A DNA stretch of 64,000 nucleotides from Candidatus Saccharibacteria bacterium UBA6224 (GTDB lineage: Bacteria > Patescibacteriota > Saccharimonadia > Saccharimonadales > UBA4665), in contig DJWS01000009.1 of assembly GCA_002441585.1 (NCBI GenBank), forward strand, positions 16,353-80,352. The letters are read 5' to 3'. The position numbers were made by a program, and so were the translations under genes. Of this stretch, positions 1-7,921 are shown one piece after another. Every line of letters starts with the position of its first letter. Position 1 is the stretch's first letter. A model generated the notes under the pieces. The model made no database searches and had not been told where the DNA came from. It worked only from the letters and a program-made list of their open reading frames with translations.

Positions 1-1
1 C

Positions 2-952
2 AGCTACTTTACGAGTAAGCTGAACGAAGCCGATCGTGCTGAGTACGATGCCTGGATTGGTAACTTCGAGTGCCCGATCACATCGCGTGACGTACCCTAC
101 GACCAGCAGGTAGCCTATCTTCGGTTCAACTGTCGACCGGAGTATCTACCGGAATTCGCCAAATGGTTCACGGCCGGCAGTCTGGCCAACAATCACACCA
201 TGAACAATGGCGGCCAATGGGGTATCGATCAGACTCGCGCCAATTTAGAGAAGTCAGGCATACAGTATTTCGGCAATTATGACATGACCAAGCTTGACGA
301 TATATGCGAAGTCATCGCCATGCCCGCCCGTACGTCAGGTGGCCAGGCTGCCAAGATTCCGGTCGCGCTGTGTGGCTACATGCAAGTTGTGAACGTCGCG
401 CCGACCGACGCCCAGCTCCATGTCATGCAGAAGTATGCTCGTGCCATGCCGGTGATTGCCATGCCGCACATGGGCGTCGAGTATCGCACGACGGCCGAAC
501 CTCAGAAGGTCTCGGCCTACCACCGGATGATCGATAACGGCGCCGATGCAGTCATCGCCGCCCATCCGCATGTCATCCAGAACAGCGAAGCGTATAAGGG
601 TCATCTCATAGCTTATTCGCTCGGTAATTTTCTATTCGACCAACAAAGTCTGGGCAGGGATACGACGGTCGGACTCGCTGTAGACCTTACGCTAACCATT
701 GATGATGTGCACGCTGCCGAGCTGTACGCGAGCGTCGCACCTTCCTGTGCCAAATATCGCGATGATTGTTTGACGCGCTTGAGCCGGGATTTGCCGCGGC
801 GGCCAGATATCAAGGTCGAGTATGGGTTTACTTGCTATGATCAGTCGAATGCTGTCGGGGGTTTGCCGACATTGGGCAGCGCGAGCGTTTGCGCTACCGC
901 CAAGCAGCGTGCCATGGTGGATAAATTGAGCGGTCTCGGACAATCGTGGTAA
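2..952 (+). CDS. CapA-family (poly-gamma-glutamate synthesis type) metallophosphatase-like protein, 5' truncated
   Basis: The reading frame is open from the left edge of the window, so the N-terminus is missing; 316 residues are present. Family-typical segments are ANNHT (fragment residues 61-65), the HPH of AHPHVIQ (about 188-190) and YSLGNFLFD (about 205-213). These match the conserved blocks of the CapA calcineurin-like phosphoesterase family, which is linked to capsule or poly-gamma-glutamate handling at the cell surface in other bacteria. Whether this protein makes a polymer cannot be told. An internal ATG at 200 lies inside the conserved NNHT block and is not the start. It is followed after 49 bp by rpiB, which has its own promoter-like element. 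Family call is good, substrate unknown. Confidence 0.8.
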   Translation, partial: SYFTSKLNEADRAEYDAWIGNFECPITSRDVPYDQQVAYLRFNCRPEYLPEFAKWFTAGSLANNHTMNNGGQWGIDQTRANLEKSGIQYFGNYDMTKLDDICEVIAMPARTSGGQAAKIPVALCGYMQVVNVAPTDAQLHVMQKYARAMPVIAMPHMGVEYRTTAEPQKVSAYHRMIDNGADAVIAAHPHVIQNSEAYKGHLIAYSLGNFLFDQQSLGRDTTVGLAVDLTLTIDDVHAAELYASVAPSCAKYRDDCLTRLSRDLPRRPDIKVEYGFTCYDQSNAVGGLPTLGSASVCATAKQRAMVDKLSGLGQSW

Positions 953-969
953 ACATGCCAAAGCGGTTA

Positions 970-978
970 TGCTACACT
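970..978 (+). promoter_or_regulatory. Extended -10 promoter element upstream of rpiB
   Basis: TGCTACACT matches an extended -10 (TGn plus TAnAnT). It lies 23 nt before the rpiB ATG, leaving a short leader with the GGGGAG ribosome-binding site. No clear -35 was seen. Confidence 0.4.
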
Positions 979-1001
979 TGATTTCAGAGAAGGGGAGCGT
1001 G

Positions 1002-1448
1002 ATGAAAATTTACCTAGCAGCAGATCACAATGGCTTTGAATATAAGCGTAAACTGATGGATTTCTTGGGCCGTAGTGGCTACGAAGTGATTGACGAAGGT
1101 AACATCTCCCCTAACCCAGACGATGATTTTCCGCAGTTTGCTGGCGAGGCGGTGACTGCACTATTGGCCGACGGCTCACCCGACAGCCGGGCGATTCTGA
1201 TTTGCGGCAGTGGTCAGGGTATGTGCATGGCAGCTAATCGTTTCAAAGGAATCCGTGCCAGTCTGTGCTGGAACCTAGAAGAAGCCCGGGCGTCACGTAA
1301 TGACGACGATAGCAACGTGCTATGTCTAGCCTCTCGTTATACCGATTTCGAGGATGCCAAGCCAATCGTCCTAGCCTGGCTGGCCACACCATTCGCTGGC
1401 GCGCCTCGCTTCATCCGTCGTATTAAACAACTCGACGAATTGGGTTAG
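1002..1448 (+). CDS. rpiB: Ribose-5-phosphate isomerase B (RpiB/LacAB family)
   Basis: Interconverts ribose 5-phosphate and ribulose 5-phosphate in the non-oxidative pentose phosphate pathway. The 148-aa length is normal for RpiB. Visible signatures are AADHNGFEYKRKL near the N-terminus, the catalytic-cysteine motif CGSGQG followed by the AANRFKGIRA block, and the NDDDSNVLCLASR segment equivalent to HNDANVL in other RpiBs. The ATG at 1002 is chosen because GGGGAG precedes it by 5 nt; an in-frame ATG at 969 lies inside the promoter-like element. It is followed within 5 bp by the Rpe-like gene, then by the transketolase pair, so the four genes form a pentose-phosphate group. Confidence 0.88.
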   Translation: MKIYLAADHNGFEYKRKLMDFLGRSGYEVIDEGNISPNPDDDFPQFAGEAVTALLADGSPDSRAILICGSGQGMCMAANRFKGIRASLCWNLEEARASRNDDDSNVLCLASRYTDFEDAKPIVLAWLATPFAGAPRFIRRIKQLDELG

Positions 1449-1453
1449 GCATA

Positions 1454-2086
1454 ATGGCAGACATATGTCCGACCGTAACTGCCTATGATACCGATGAGTA
1501 CCGCCGGCAGTTAGGGCGTATCACGCCGTTTGCTCGCCGCCTACACATTGACCTGATGGATGGAGAATTTGCCCCGACCAAGTCGCCGGACCTGGACGAG
1601 ATCTGGCTGCCACCTCACAAACTTTGCGATATTCATCTGATGTATCAACGCCCGATGGAAAGCCTGCAAAAGCTAATCGGGCTTCGGCCCAACCTGGTTG
1701 TCATCCATAATGAGGCTGATGTCGATCACATGCATTTCGCGGCTGCTATGCATGCCGAGAACATTAAGACTGGATTGGCAATACTGCATGACACACCCGT
1801 CGATCACGTAAGACAAATATTGCACAGCTTCGACCACGTTTTGGTGTTCAGCGGCAATTTGGGTCACCATGGCGGACAGGCGGATCTAAGGTTACTGGAA
1901 AAAGTCCGTCAGATTCGGCGAGAATATCCAGATGTTGAGATTGGCTGGGATGGCGGTATCGATGACCAGAATGCCGTGCCGCTTATTGATGCCGGAGTAG
2001 ACGTATTGAATGTTGGCGGCTATATCCAGCGCGCCGAAAATGCCAGGGCGAATTATCAGCGCATCGAACAGGCATTGGCAAGTTAA
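1454..2086 (+). CDS. rpe: Ribulose-phosphate 3-epimerase-like protein (divergent)
   Basis: A 210-aa TIM-barrel protein resembling ribulose-5-phosphate 3-epimerase. The metal- and acid-bearing motifs are recognisable: HIDLMDG (HVDVMDG in Rpe), DIHLMY (DVHLMV) and GWDGGI near residue 165 (the second catalytic Asp, VDGG in Rpe), followed by DVLNVGGYI (phosphate-binding end). The usual N-terminal PSILSAD block is reduced to PTVTAYD, so it is divergent. It starts 5 bp after rpiB and is probably co-transcribed with it. A related hexulose- or allulose-phosphate epimerase activity cannot be excluded. Confidence 0.72.
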   Translation: MADICPTVTAYDTDEYRRQLGRITPFARRLHIDLMDGEFAPTKSPDLDEIWLPPHKLCDIHLMYQRPMESLQKLIGLRPNLVVIHNEADVDHMHFAAAMHAENIKTGLAILHDTPVDHVRQILHSFDHVLVFSGNLGHHGGQADLRLLEKVRQIRREYPDVEIGWDGGIDDQNAVPLIDAGVDVLNVGGYIQRAENARANYQRIEQALAS

Positions 2087-2114
2087 TCGGGTAGAGCCAC
2101 GTCGGCGGGTCTCC

Positions 2115-2143
2115 TGCACATGACGATTAATTAGTGCTATAAT
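2115..2143 (+). promoter_or_regulatory. Promoter of the transketolase pair
   Basis: TGCACA at 2115-2120, 17-bp spacer, then TATAAT at 2138-2143 preceded by TGC (extended -10). The ATG follows 10 nt after the -10, so any leader is only a few nucleotides and no Shine-Dalgarno sequence is visible. Confidence 0.6.
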
Positions 2144-2153
2144 CACAAGCAGT

Positions 2154-3014
2154 ATGGTGACAAAACTTAGTTTAGACGCGCTCGAAAAAAAAGCGAATGA
2201 TATTCGCGAAGACATAATCCGGATGCTTGAGGAGGCTGGCAGCGGACACAGCGCCGGTCCGCTGGGGCTGGCTGATATCGTGACCGCGCTTTATTTCAAC
2301 GTAATGGATTATGACCCTAAAAATCCCGATTGGCCGGAACGGGATATATTTTTGATGAGTAATGGCCACTGCGTACCGGTGCAATACGCTGCCATGGCAC
2401 ATGCCGGATTTTTCGATAGGAAAGAATTGATGACACTACGCAAATACGGTTCACGTTTGCAGGGACACCCGGAGCGTACCAAGCTGTCCGGCCTGGAGAA
2501 CACCAGTGGACCGCTGGGCTGTGGCCTGAGCCAAGCCTGCGGAATGGCTCTGGCCATGCGCATGGATCACGTCGAGCGTAAGCGTTGGATTTACGTGGTG
2601 ATGGGTGACGGGGAGCAAGATGAAGGCAATGTCTGGGAGGCAGCTATGCTGGCCGGCAAATACAAGCTCAGCAACATTATTGCTATCACGGATCGAAACA
2701 ACATACAGATTGATGGACCGACCGAAGAGATCATGCCGCTCGAGGACCTCAAGGCCAAGTGGGAAGCCTTTGGTTGGCATGTCATAGAAATCGACGGCAA
2801 CAATATCGAATCGGTGATCGATGCCTGCAGTATGGCCAAAGCTATCGAGAACAAACCGGTCATGCTGATAGCCCACACCGTTCCCGGTAAGGGAGTGGAA
2901 TTCATGGAATATGACTTTACCTGGCACGGCAAACCGCCTAATCGCGAAGAGGCCAAGAAAGCGCTGCACGAGCTGCGCACTTTGGGCGGAAAGATACGGG
3001 GCGAACATGAATAA
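2154..3014 (+). CDS. Transketolase, N-terminal (thiamine-diphosphate-binding) subunit
   Basis: The first half of a split transketolase, 286 aa, carrying the thiamine-diphosphate domain. The ThDP motif is clear: GDGEQDEGNVWEAAM with the closing ITDRNN about 25 residues later. SGHSAGPLG near the N-terminus and the HTVPGKG block near residue 245 are also typical. It transfers two-carbon units between ketoses and aldoses together with the C-terminal subunit encoded by the overlapping next gene. Two-gene transketolases are common in archaea and CPR bacteria. No Shine-Dalgarno sequence precedes the start. Confidence 0.9.
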   Translation: MVTKLSLDALEKKANDIREDIIRMLEEAGSGHSAGPLGLADIVTALYFNVMDYDPKNPDWPERDIFLMSNGHCVPVQYAAMAHAGFFDRKELMTLRKYGSRLQGHPERTKLSGLENTSGPLGCGLSQACGMALAMRMDHVERKRWIYVVMGDGEQDEGNVWEAAMLAGKYKLSNIIAITDRNNIQIDGPTEEIMPLEDLKAKWEAFGWHVIEIDGNNIESVIDACSMAKAIENKPVMLIAHTVPGKGVEFMEYDFTWHGKPPNREEAKKALHELRTLGGKIRGEHE

Positions 3015-3987
3015 TATGCACTTGCTTACTGATATCACAGCGACCGATATCGTACAGGAGCCGATTCGTAAAGGCTTTGGCCGCGGACTCAAAACGATCG
3101 GCGATGCTAACGAAGCGGTCGTAGCGGCTTGCGCCGACCTGACGGATTCGACCCAGATGAGTTTGTTCAAAGAGGCACATCCGGAGCGCTTCATCGAAAT
3201 CGGAGTCGCCGAACAAAACCTGGTGACCGTCGGTAGCGGTCTGGCGGCTATGGGCAAGATCCCATTTGTCAGCAGCTATGCGGCATTCATGCCGGGCCGA
3301 TGCTGGGAGCAAATACGTACAACCATTTGTTTGAACGATCGTCCGGTCAAGCTGGTCGGCTCGCACGCCGGCGTTTCGGTCGGCCCGGATGGGGCTACAC
3401 ACCAGATGCTCGAAGACATCGCGCTCATGCGAGTATTGCCGAACATGGTAGTGTTGGCGCCAGGCGATAGCCTGGAAGCCGAAAAAGCAACGGTGGCCAT
3501 GGCTGCCGACAGGCGCCCCAATTACATTCGGCTGGCTCGAGAGGCTACGCCTGTTTTTACGACTGCCGAAACCCCATTCGAAATCGGTAAGGCCTATGTC
3601 TACACCCCCGGGGAAGACATTACTATCATTGCGACGGGCACCATGACATATCAGGCTATGGTCGCAGCCGAGAAGCTCTACAAAGATGGTGTTGATGCCG
3701 AGGTCATTCATTGTCCGACTATCAAGCCACTTGATGCCGAGACTATTTTACATAGCGTCAGACGGACCAAGCGTGTCATCACCGTCGAAGAAGGCCAGGC
3801 GGCCGGTGGACTAGGTGGCGCAGTGGCCGAACTGTTGGCCGATAAATTCCCGGCGCGCATGCATCGTATCGGCATGCAGGACCGCTTTGGCGAGTCCGGC
3901 AACCCAAATGAACTGCTCGAAAAATTCGGGCTAACAGCTAAGCATATCCAATTGGCAGTACACGCCATGCTGGAAGAGTCCAAGTAG
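3007..3987 (+). CDS. Transketolase, C-terminal subunit
   Basis: The second half of the split transketolase, 326 aa, with the pyrimidine-binding domain (FIEIGVAEQNLVTVGSGLA, residues about 60-80, containing the catalytic Glu of the IAEQN motif) and a C-terminal domain ending in the GLGGAVAE and RIGMQDRFGESG segments. The start at 3007 overlaps the previous gene by 8 bp, which implies translational coupling; an alternative ATG is at 3016. The frame is open upstream but overlaps the N-terminal subunit there, so the longer form is rejected. Works as a heteromer with the preceding product. Confidence 0.9.
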   Translation: MNNMHLLTDITATDIVQEPIRKGFGRGLKTIGDANEAVVAACADLTDSTQMSLFKEAHPERFIEIGVAEQNLVTVGSGLAAMGKIPFVSSYAAFMPGRCWEQIRTTICLNDRPVKLVGSHAGVSVGPDGATHQMLEDIALMRVLPNMVVLAPGDSLEAEKATVAMAADRRPNYIRLAREATPVFTTAETPFEIGKAYVYTPGEDITIIATGTMTYQAMVAAEKLYKDGVDAEVIHCPTIKPLDAETILHSVRRTKRVITVEEGQAAGGLGGAVAELLADKFPARMHRIGMQDRFGESGNPNELLEKFGLTAKHIQLAVHAMLEESK

Positions 3988-3988
3988 C

Positions 3989-4423
3989 CTAAGACGCGCG
4001 GCGCTCTTCGGCTATAGTGTCAAGCACTTCTTCGAGACGTGGTAGGCCATCCTTTGTGATATCTTGCACCGATGGTAGTGGTATACCATACTCTTGCAGT
4101 GGATCGGCGGAAATGCCGACGGTCACAATGGCTAGTTCGCCCAAACGGTGCCGAGTCTGATTGATTCGAACCAGTCTATCCCAGATTGCCAGTGCATCAT
4201 GGCCGCGCCGGGGAGTACTAAGATTTCCGTCAAGTAACACTACATCTAATTCGAGCTGCTCCGGCCGAGCTTTTGTTAGTACAGCAATAGCTTCGTCGAG
4301 TGTTGTTGCGGTGTCGACGATTTCGTGAGGTGTGTGCAGTAAATCTAGCCCGACAAGTTTAGTGATACTCTCGTCATCTTCAAACATAGCCACTCTGAGG
4401 CCGGGTAGTTCAGGATTCGCCAT
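3989..4423 (-). CDS. Stand-alone response-regulator receiver domain protein
   Basis: A 144-aa protein made almost entirely of one CheY-like receiver domain. The acidic pocket (E15, D16, D17 in FEDDES), the probable phospho-acceptor D65 (VVLLDGN), the switch Thr/Ser (T101 or S105 in TVGIS) and the conserved Lys (K124 in DITKDG) are in the right order and spacing. There is no output domain and no histidine kinase gene nearby. It converges on the transketolase gene with 1 bp between the stops. Targets are unknown; single-domain receivers often act by protein-protein contact. Confidence 0.7.
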   Translation of the reverse strand: MANPELPGLRVAMFEDDESITKLVGLDLLHTPHEIVDTATTLDEAIAVLTKARPEQLELDVVLLDGNLSTPRRGHDALAIWDRLVRINQTRHRLGELAIVTVGISADPLQEYGIPLPSVQDITKDGLPRLEEVLDTIAEERRAS

Positions 4424-4471
4424 AGGCGACGATTATCTCTCTCTGGGGTGGCAAATGCAAGCACAAGCATT

Positions 4472-4477
4472 TATACT
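4472..4477 (+). promoter_or_regulatory. Probable -10 element of the aldolase gene
   Basis: TATACT lies 26 nt upstream of the fba ATG, leaving a short leader that holds the AAGGGAAAG ribosome-binding site. No good -35 was found. Confidence 0.4.
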
Positions 4478-4503
4478 TATGAGCAAAAGAAGGGAAAGCA
4501 GAC

Positions 4504-5421
4504 ATGTCGCAAACACTGACAGAAATCCGGGAAAATTGTGCCAGGGCCCGCAAACGAATGACTCAGGCCAGGAAGGAGCATTGGGCTTTTGGTGCCTTTA
4601 ACCTCGATGACGAACCGACGCTCATCGCCATAGCCAGGGCGGCCAAGGCCAAGGATGCGCCGGTACTCGTAGAAGTCAGCCAGGGCGAAGTCGACAGTAT
4701 CGGCTTGGAAAACGTGCGGGATTTGGTCGATAACATCAAGGCCGAGTACGGCGTTGAGATGTATATCAACCTTGACCATTCGCCATCGGTTGAAGCGGCT
4801 ATCCAGGGTATCGATGCCGGCTATGAATTCATCCACATCGATATCAGCCAGGCCAACCATGATGCCACGGACGAAGAAATCGTAGCCGCAACCCGGAAGG
4901 TTGTCGAACATGCCAAATTTACCGGTGCCAGCGTGGAAAGCGAACCACACTACTTTGGTGGCAGCTCCAACTTGCATACCGAAAAAATAGATTACGAAGC
5001 AATCCGTAAGACATTCAGCACGCCCGAAGGGGCCAAGCAGTTCGTCGAGGCAACCGGTATAGATACCTTCGCTGCAGCCATCGGTAACCTGCACGGCAAA
5101 TATCCAGTACCTAAGAAGCTCGATATTGAACTGCTCAAGGAGTTGCGCAAGGCGATTGATTGCACCATTAGCCTACATGGCGGCAGCGGTACACCGGGAC
5201 ACTACTTCGTCGAGGCGGTGAAGGTGGGTGTAACCAAGGTAAACATTAACTCCGACATGCGAATTGCCTATCGCAAAGCATTGGAACGGGCACTCAAGGA
5301 AAACCCCGGTGAATACTCAACCGCAAAGTTGATTGATAAATTCGTCGTACCGGCCGTGCAAGAGGTGGTCGAGGACAAACTCGAGATGTTCAACTGCGGT
5401 GGTAAGGCCAGAATCGATTGA
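4504..5421 (+). CDS. fba: Class II fructose-bisphosphate (ketose-bisphosphate) aldolase
   Basis: A zinc-dependent aldolase, 305 aa, that cleaves fructose 1,6-bisphosphate or a related ketose bisphosphate. Zinc and substrate motifs are present: LDH (residues 90-92), HIDISQ, the ESEPHYFGG segment, GNLHG, the SLHGGSG loop and KVNINSDMR, in the canonical order. An AAGGGAAAG ribosome-binding site precedes the ATG. With the split transketolase, RpiB and the PfkB kinase it outlines a pentose-phosphate/lower-glycolysis route. Substrate (fructose-, tagatose- or other ketose bisphosphate) cannot be fixed from sequence alone. Confidence 0.88.
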   Translation: MSQTLTEIRENCARARKRMTQARKEHWAFGAFNLDDEPTLIAIARAAKAKDAPVLVEVSQGEVDSIGLENVRDLVDNIKAEYGVEMYINLDHSPSVEAAIQGIDAGYEFIHIDISQANHDATDEEIVAATRKVVEHAKFTGASVESEPHYFGGSSNLHTEKIDYEAIRKTFSTPEGAKQFVEATGIDTFAAAIGNLHGKYPVPKKLDIELLKELRKAIDCTISLHGGSGTPGHYFVEAVKVGVTKVNINSDMRIAYRKALERALKENPGEYSTAKLIDKFVVPAVQEVVEDKLEMFNCGGKARID

Positions 5422-5511
5422 CGGGAACATCCACCATGGCCTTGGTTGTCAAACCGGCAGCTTCGTGCCACAATTGAAGCATAAGCATAAATATTAGCGT
5501 AGGGGCGGGAC

Positions 5512-6519
5512 GTGAGCAAAAAGCATCTAGAAATTATTAGTGTCGGCGATGTCGTAATCGATGACTTTATTCAACTTGCCGAAGATCAGGCGTGGACCTA
5601 CACCGACGAGAGCGGCCGCAAGGTACTGGCAATGGAGTTCGGCACCAAACTGCCGTTCGTGGACCGCGATGTGGTTTACTCCGTCGGTAACGCAGCCAAT
5701 GCGGCCGTAGCCTTCACGCGTCTTGGCCTTAGCACGGGCTTTGCGACCAATGTCGGTGATGACCAGTACGGGCGTGACATCGTGACGACGCTGAAGAAGC
5801 AGGGTGTCGAGACCAATCTTGTTCGGGTCAACCCAGGCCAAAACAGCAATTACCACTTTGTGTTGCGCTATAAATCCGAGCGCACTATCCTTATCAAACA
5901 CAAGAACTATGACTACGAGTGGCCAAAATTGCATGGAGACCAGATACCGAAATGGATCTACTTCAGCTCGGTCAGTGAGTTCGCGCTGGACTATCACGAC
6001 CTAGTCTGCGATTGGCTCGACGAAAATCCTGATGTAAAGATGGCCTTCCAGCCCGGAACATTCCAGATGGAGGCCGGCACCGAGCGGCTAAAACGCGTGT
6101 ATCAGCGCAGTGAAGTTTTGGTGCTCAATCGCGAAGAAGCCGCGTTTGTTGGCGGTGGCAACCATGAGGATGTCCATGACCTAATCAACAAGCTGCACGA
6201 ACTTGGTCCGCGCATCGTGGTCGTGACTGATGGTCCGGCTGGCGCTTACGCTAGCGATGGCGAGAACCGTTGGAAAATGCCACTGTATCCTGACCCCAAA
6301 GAGCCGGTTGACCGGACGGGTGCCGGCGATGCCTTTGCTAGCACTTTTGTCGCTCAATTAGCCAAGGGCAATACGCTTGAGGGTGCCTTGCAGTGGGCGC
6401 CGATAAATTCGATGAGTGTTTGCCAGGCCGTTGGTGCCCAGGCCGGCTTGCTTAGCGAAGATGATCTCGAAGACTGGCTACAAAAAGCTCCCGAGTGGTA
6501 TAAACCCGAGCGCTTCTAG
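5512..6519 (+). CDS. PfkB-family carbohydrate kinase
   Basis: A ribokinase-fold sugar kinase, 335 aa. The diagnostic PfkB C-terminal motif DRTGAGDAFAS near residue 263 supplies the catalytic Asp and anion hole, and VVVTDGPAGAYA precedes it. The N-terminal substrate domain contains SVGNAANAAVAFTRLGL. The start is GTG at 5512 with GGGGCGGGA just upstream. It follows the aldolase and could be the sugar or phosphosugar kinase feeding it, but whether the substrate is ribose, a nucleoside or fructose 6-phosphate cannot be determined. It overlaps the convergent next gene by 4 bp. Confidence 0.82.
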   Translation: MSKKHLEIISVGDVVIDDFIQLAEDQAWTYTDESGRKVLAMEFGTKLPFVDRDVVYSVGNAANAAVAFTRLGLSTGFATNVGDDQYGRDIVTTLKKQGVETNLVRVNPGQNSNYHFVLRYKSERTILIKHKNYDYEWPKLHGDQIPKWIYFSSVSEFALDYHDLVCDWLDENPDVKMAFQPGTFQMEAGTERLKRVYQRSEVLVLNREEAAFVGGGNHEDVHDLINKLHELGPRIVVVTDGPAGAYASDGENRWKMPLYPDPKEPVDRTGAGDAFASTFVAQLAKGNTLEGALQWAPINSMSVCQAVGAQAGLLSEDDLEDWLQKAPEWYKPERF

Positions 6520-7115
6520 GGGTTAGGTACGATACCGCTGCGGTCAATCAGCCGCCTGACGCCATGAATCTTACGATATTTGTTCTCGGTCATTAGCCTG
6601 GACAGTGGGATTATCTCCGTGTTCACACCGGGCGCGGCGTGCAGGATCAACGGGTCGCCATCAGATTCGGTGTAGCCGGTGGCAACGACAAGGTGATTGA
6701 GCGGATTTTCGTGCCAGTTCCGCTGGTAACCCGCTTGATCGACAATAGGTATAAAATCATCCACCTCGCCCTTGTCGGTCTGTCCAAGAAAAATGAAATC
6801 GCCCTGCTGAAACCTGGTCGCGTGCGGTTCGACGCCCTCGACATATTCGGTGTCACTGTACAGTTCGGTCAATAACAAGTCCGAGCGTAGTGGTTTGCCA
6901 AGAATCGCCGCTACATGATGGGCGACTATAATACAGTTGGTACCGCGCACCGAACTCGACTCAAGGTTCGGCACATCACTCGGCCGCAGCGTGAAATCGT
7001 AGATTGCGCCGGTATTTAGCAGCGGGCCACTGAAGTCCTCCAGTGAGAGCCGGTTATCGTACTCGTTTGCGATGGCCCCCTTCTTTCCATTCGGTTTGCT
7101 GTAGGAATGGTGCAA
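6516..7115 (-). CDS. NlpC/P60-like (papain-fold) putative cysteine peptidase
   Basis: A 199-aa protein with the motif order of NlpC/P60 hydrolases: candidate nucleophile C61 in TNCIIVAHH, QGDFIFLG (residues 104-111, compare PGDLVFF), candidate His H141 in NHLVVATGY and an ILHAAPG strand at 157-163. The DCSG signature is replaced by GTNC, so the assignment is by pattern only. No signal peptide is visible. The start is a TTG at 7115, giving a 62-bp overlap with the CofE-like gene upstream on the same strand; no better start was found. Peptidoglycan or peptide amide hydrolysis is a guess. Confidence 0.45.
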   Translation of the reverse strand: MHHSYSKPNGKKGAIANEYDNRLSLEDFSGPLLNTGAIYDFTLRPSDVPNLESSSVRGTNCIIVAHHVAAILGKPLRSDLLLTELYSDTEYVEGVEPHATRFQQGDFIFLGQTDKGEVDDFIPIVDQAGYQRNWHENPLNHLVVATGYTESDGDPLILHAAPGVNTEIIPLSRLMTENKYRKIHGVRRLIDRSGIVPNP

Positions 7116-7842
7116 ACATGTCTTCGTCGATCGAGATTGATAATCTGGCCAGTTCCTCGGGGCTTGGATTGCGGTCCTGAAACTCTACCTTGGCATCCGT
7201 GATCAGGGCTAACGGCGTCTGTTCGTCGCCTTCACCCATGACCAGCACGGCCGCGGCGGCTAATCCACCATCGATGCTGGCAACGCTGACAGTCAATGGC
7301 CGTCCGAAAATGTCTGGCTGGCCGACATAATCATGAAGGGCCGCAAAACCGCTGTGCGCTAGGGCAATGCCATTGGAGCCGCGCCGTAGCGGCCGGTGTG
7401 TGCTATCGGTGATGATAACGCCCAATTGCCTCAGGCCGTGTTTTTTGCTCAGGTAGGCTCGTGCGTCATTGGCCGTCGCTTGGGGGTCCTTAGGCCAGAG
7501 TACGTAGGCATCTTGGCTATTGGATTCATCGATTCCGGCCGAGGCGATCAACGTATTGTCCCGAATCGTGAAATTGAAGCCGAAAGCGCTGATGTGCTTG
7601 GGCATATACAGGTCAGATTCGGAGATGATTAGGGCCTCTTTGTCGACATCATTTTTGGGTACGACACTACCTTCGCAAATCGCCACAATCTTGGAAGTTA
7701 TCACCACGATGCTGCCCTCATCGAGTCGTGGCAGTGCCTGGTCCAGTACCTGGTAAAGGGTATGAGATCCGGGCGTTATTTTGTCGGTCTTGATGGCCTT
7801 GACTTGCATGATTTCAGCAATGCGGCGGCGTGTCCCGCGCAT
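7054..7842 (-). CDS. CofE-like (coenzyme F420-0:gamma-glutamyl ligase family) protein
   Basis: 262 aa, the full length of a single-domain CofE. Conserved blocks are VVITSKIVAICEGSV (residues 46-60), ASAGIDESN (100-108), IITDSTHRPLRRGSNGIAL (143-161), the DYVGQPDIFGRPL segment and LAAAAVLVMGEG (194-205). In F420 producers CofE adds glutamates to F420-0. No other F420 gene is in this window, so the role here is unknown; a different amide-bond reaction is plausible. AGGAGG ends 2 nt before the ATG at 7842, which is close; a later ATG at 7809 lacks any ribosome-binding site. It overlaps the downstream NlpC-like gene by 62 bp. Confidence 0.72.
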   Translation of the reverse strand: MRGTRRRIAEIMQVKAIKTDKITPGSHTLYQVLDQALPRLDEGSIVVITSKIVAICEGSVVPKNDVDKEALIISESDLYMPKHISAFGFNFTIRDNTLIASAGIDESNSQDAYVLWPKDPQATANDARAYLSKKHGLRQLGVIITDSTHRPLRRGSNGIALAHSGFAALHDYVGQPDIFGRPLTVSVASIDGGLAAAAVLVMGEGDEQTPLALITDAKVEFQDRNPSPEELARLSISIDEDMFAPFLQQTEWKEGGHRKRVR

Positions 7843-7921
7843 TTCCTCCTAGTTAACCGCAATTGTACCATAAAATGCCTCTTCATGACGGTATCACGCT
7901 TGTGGTAACATGATAATAACC

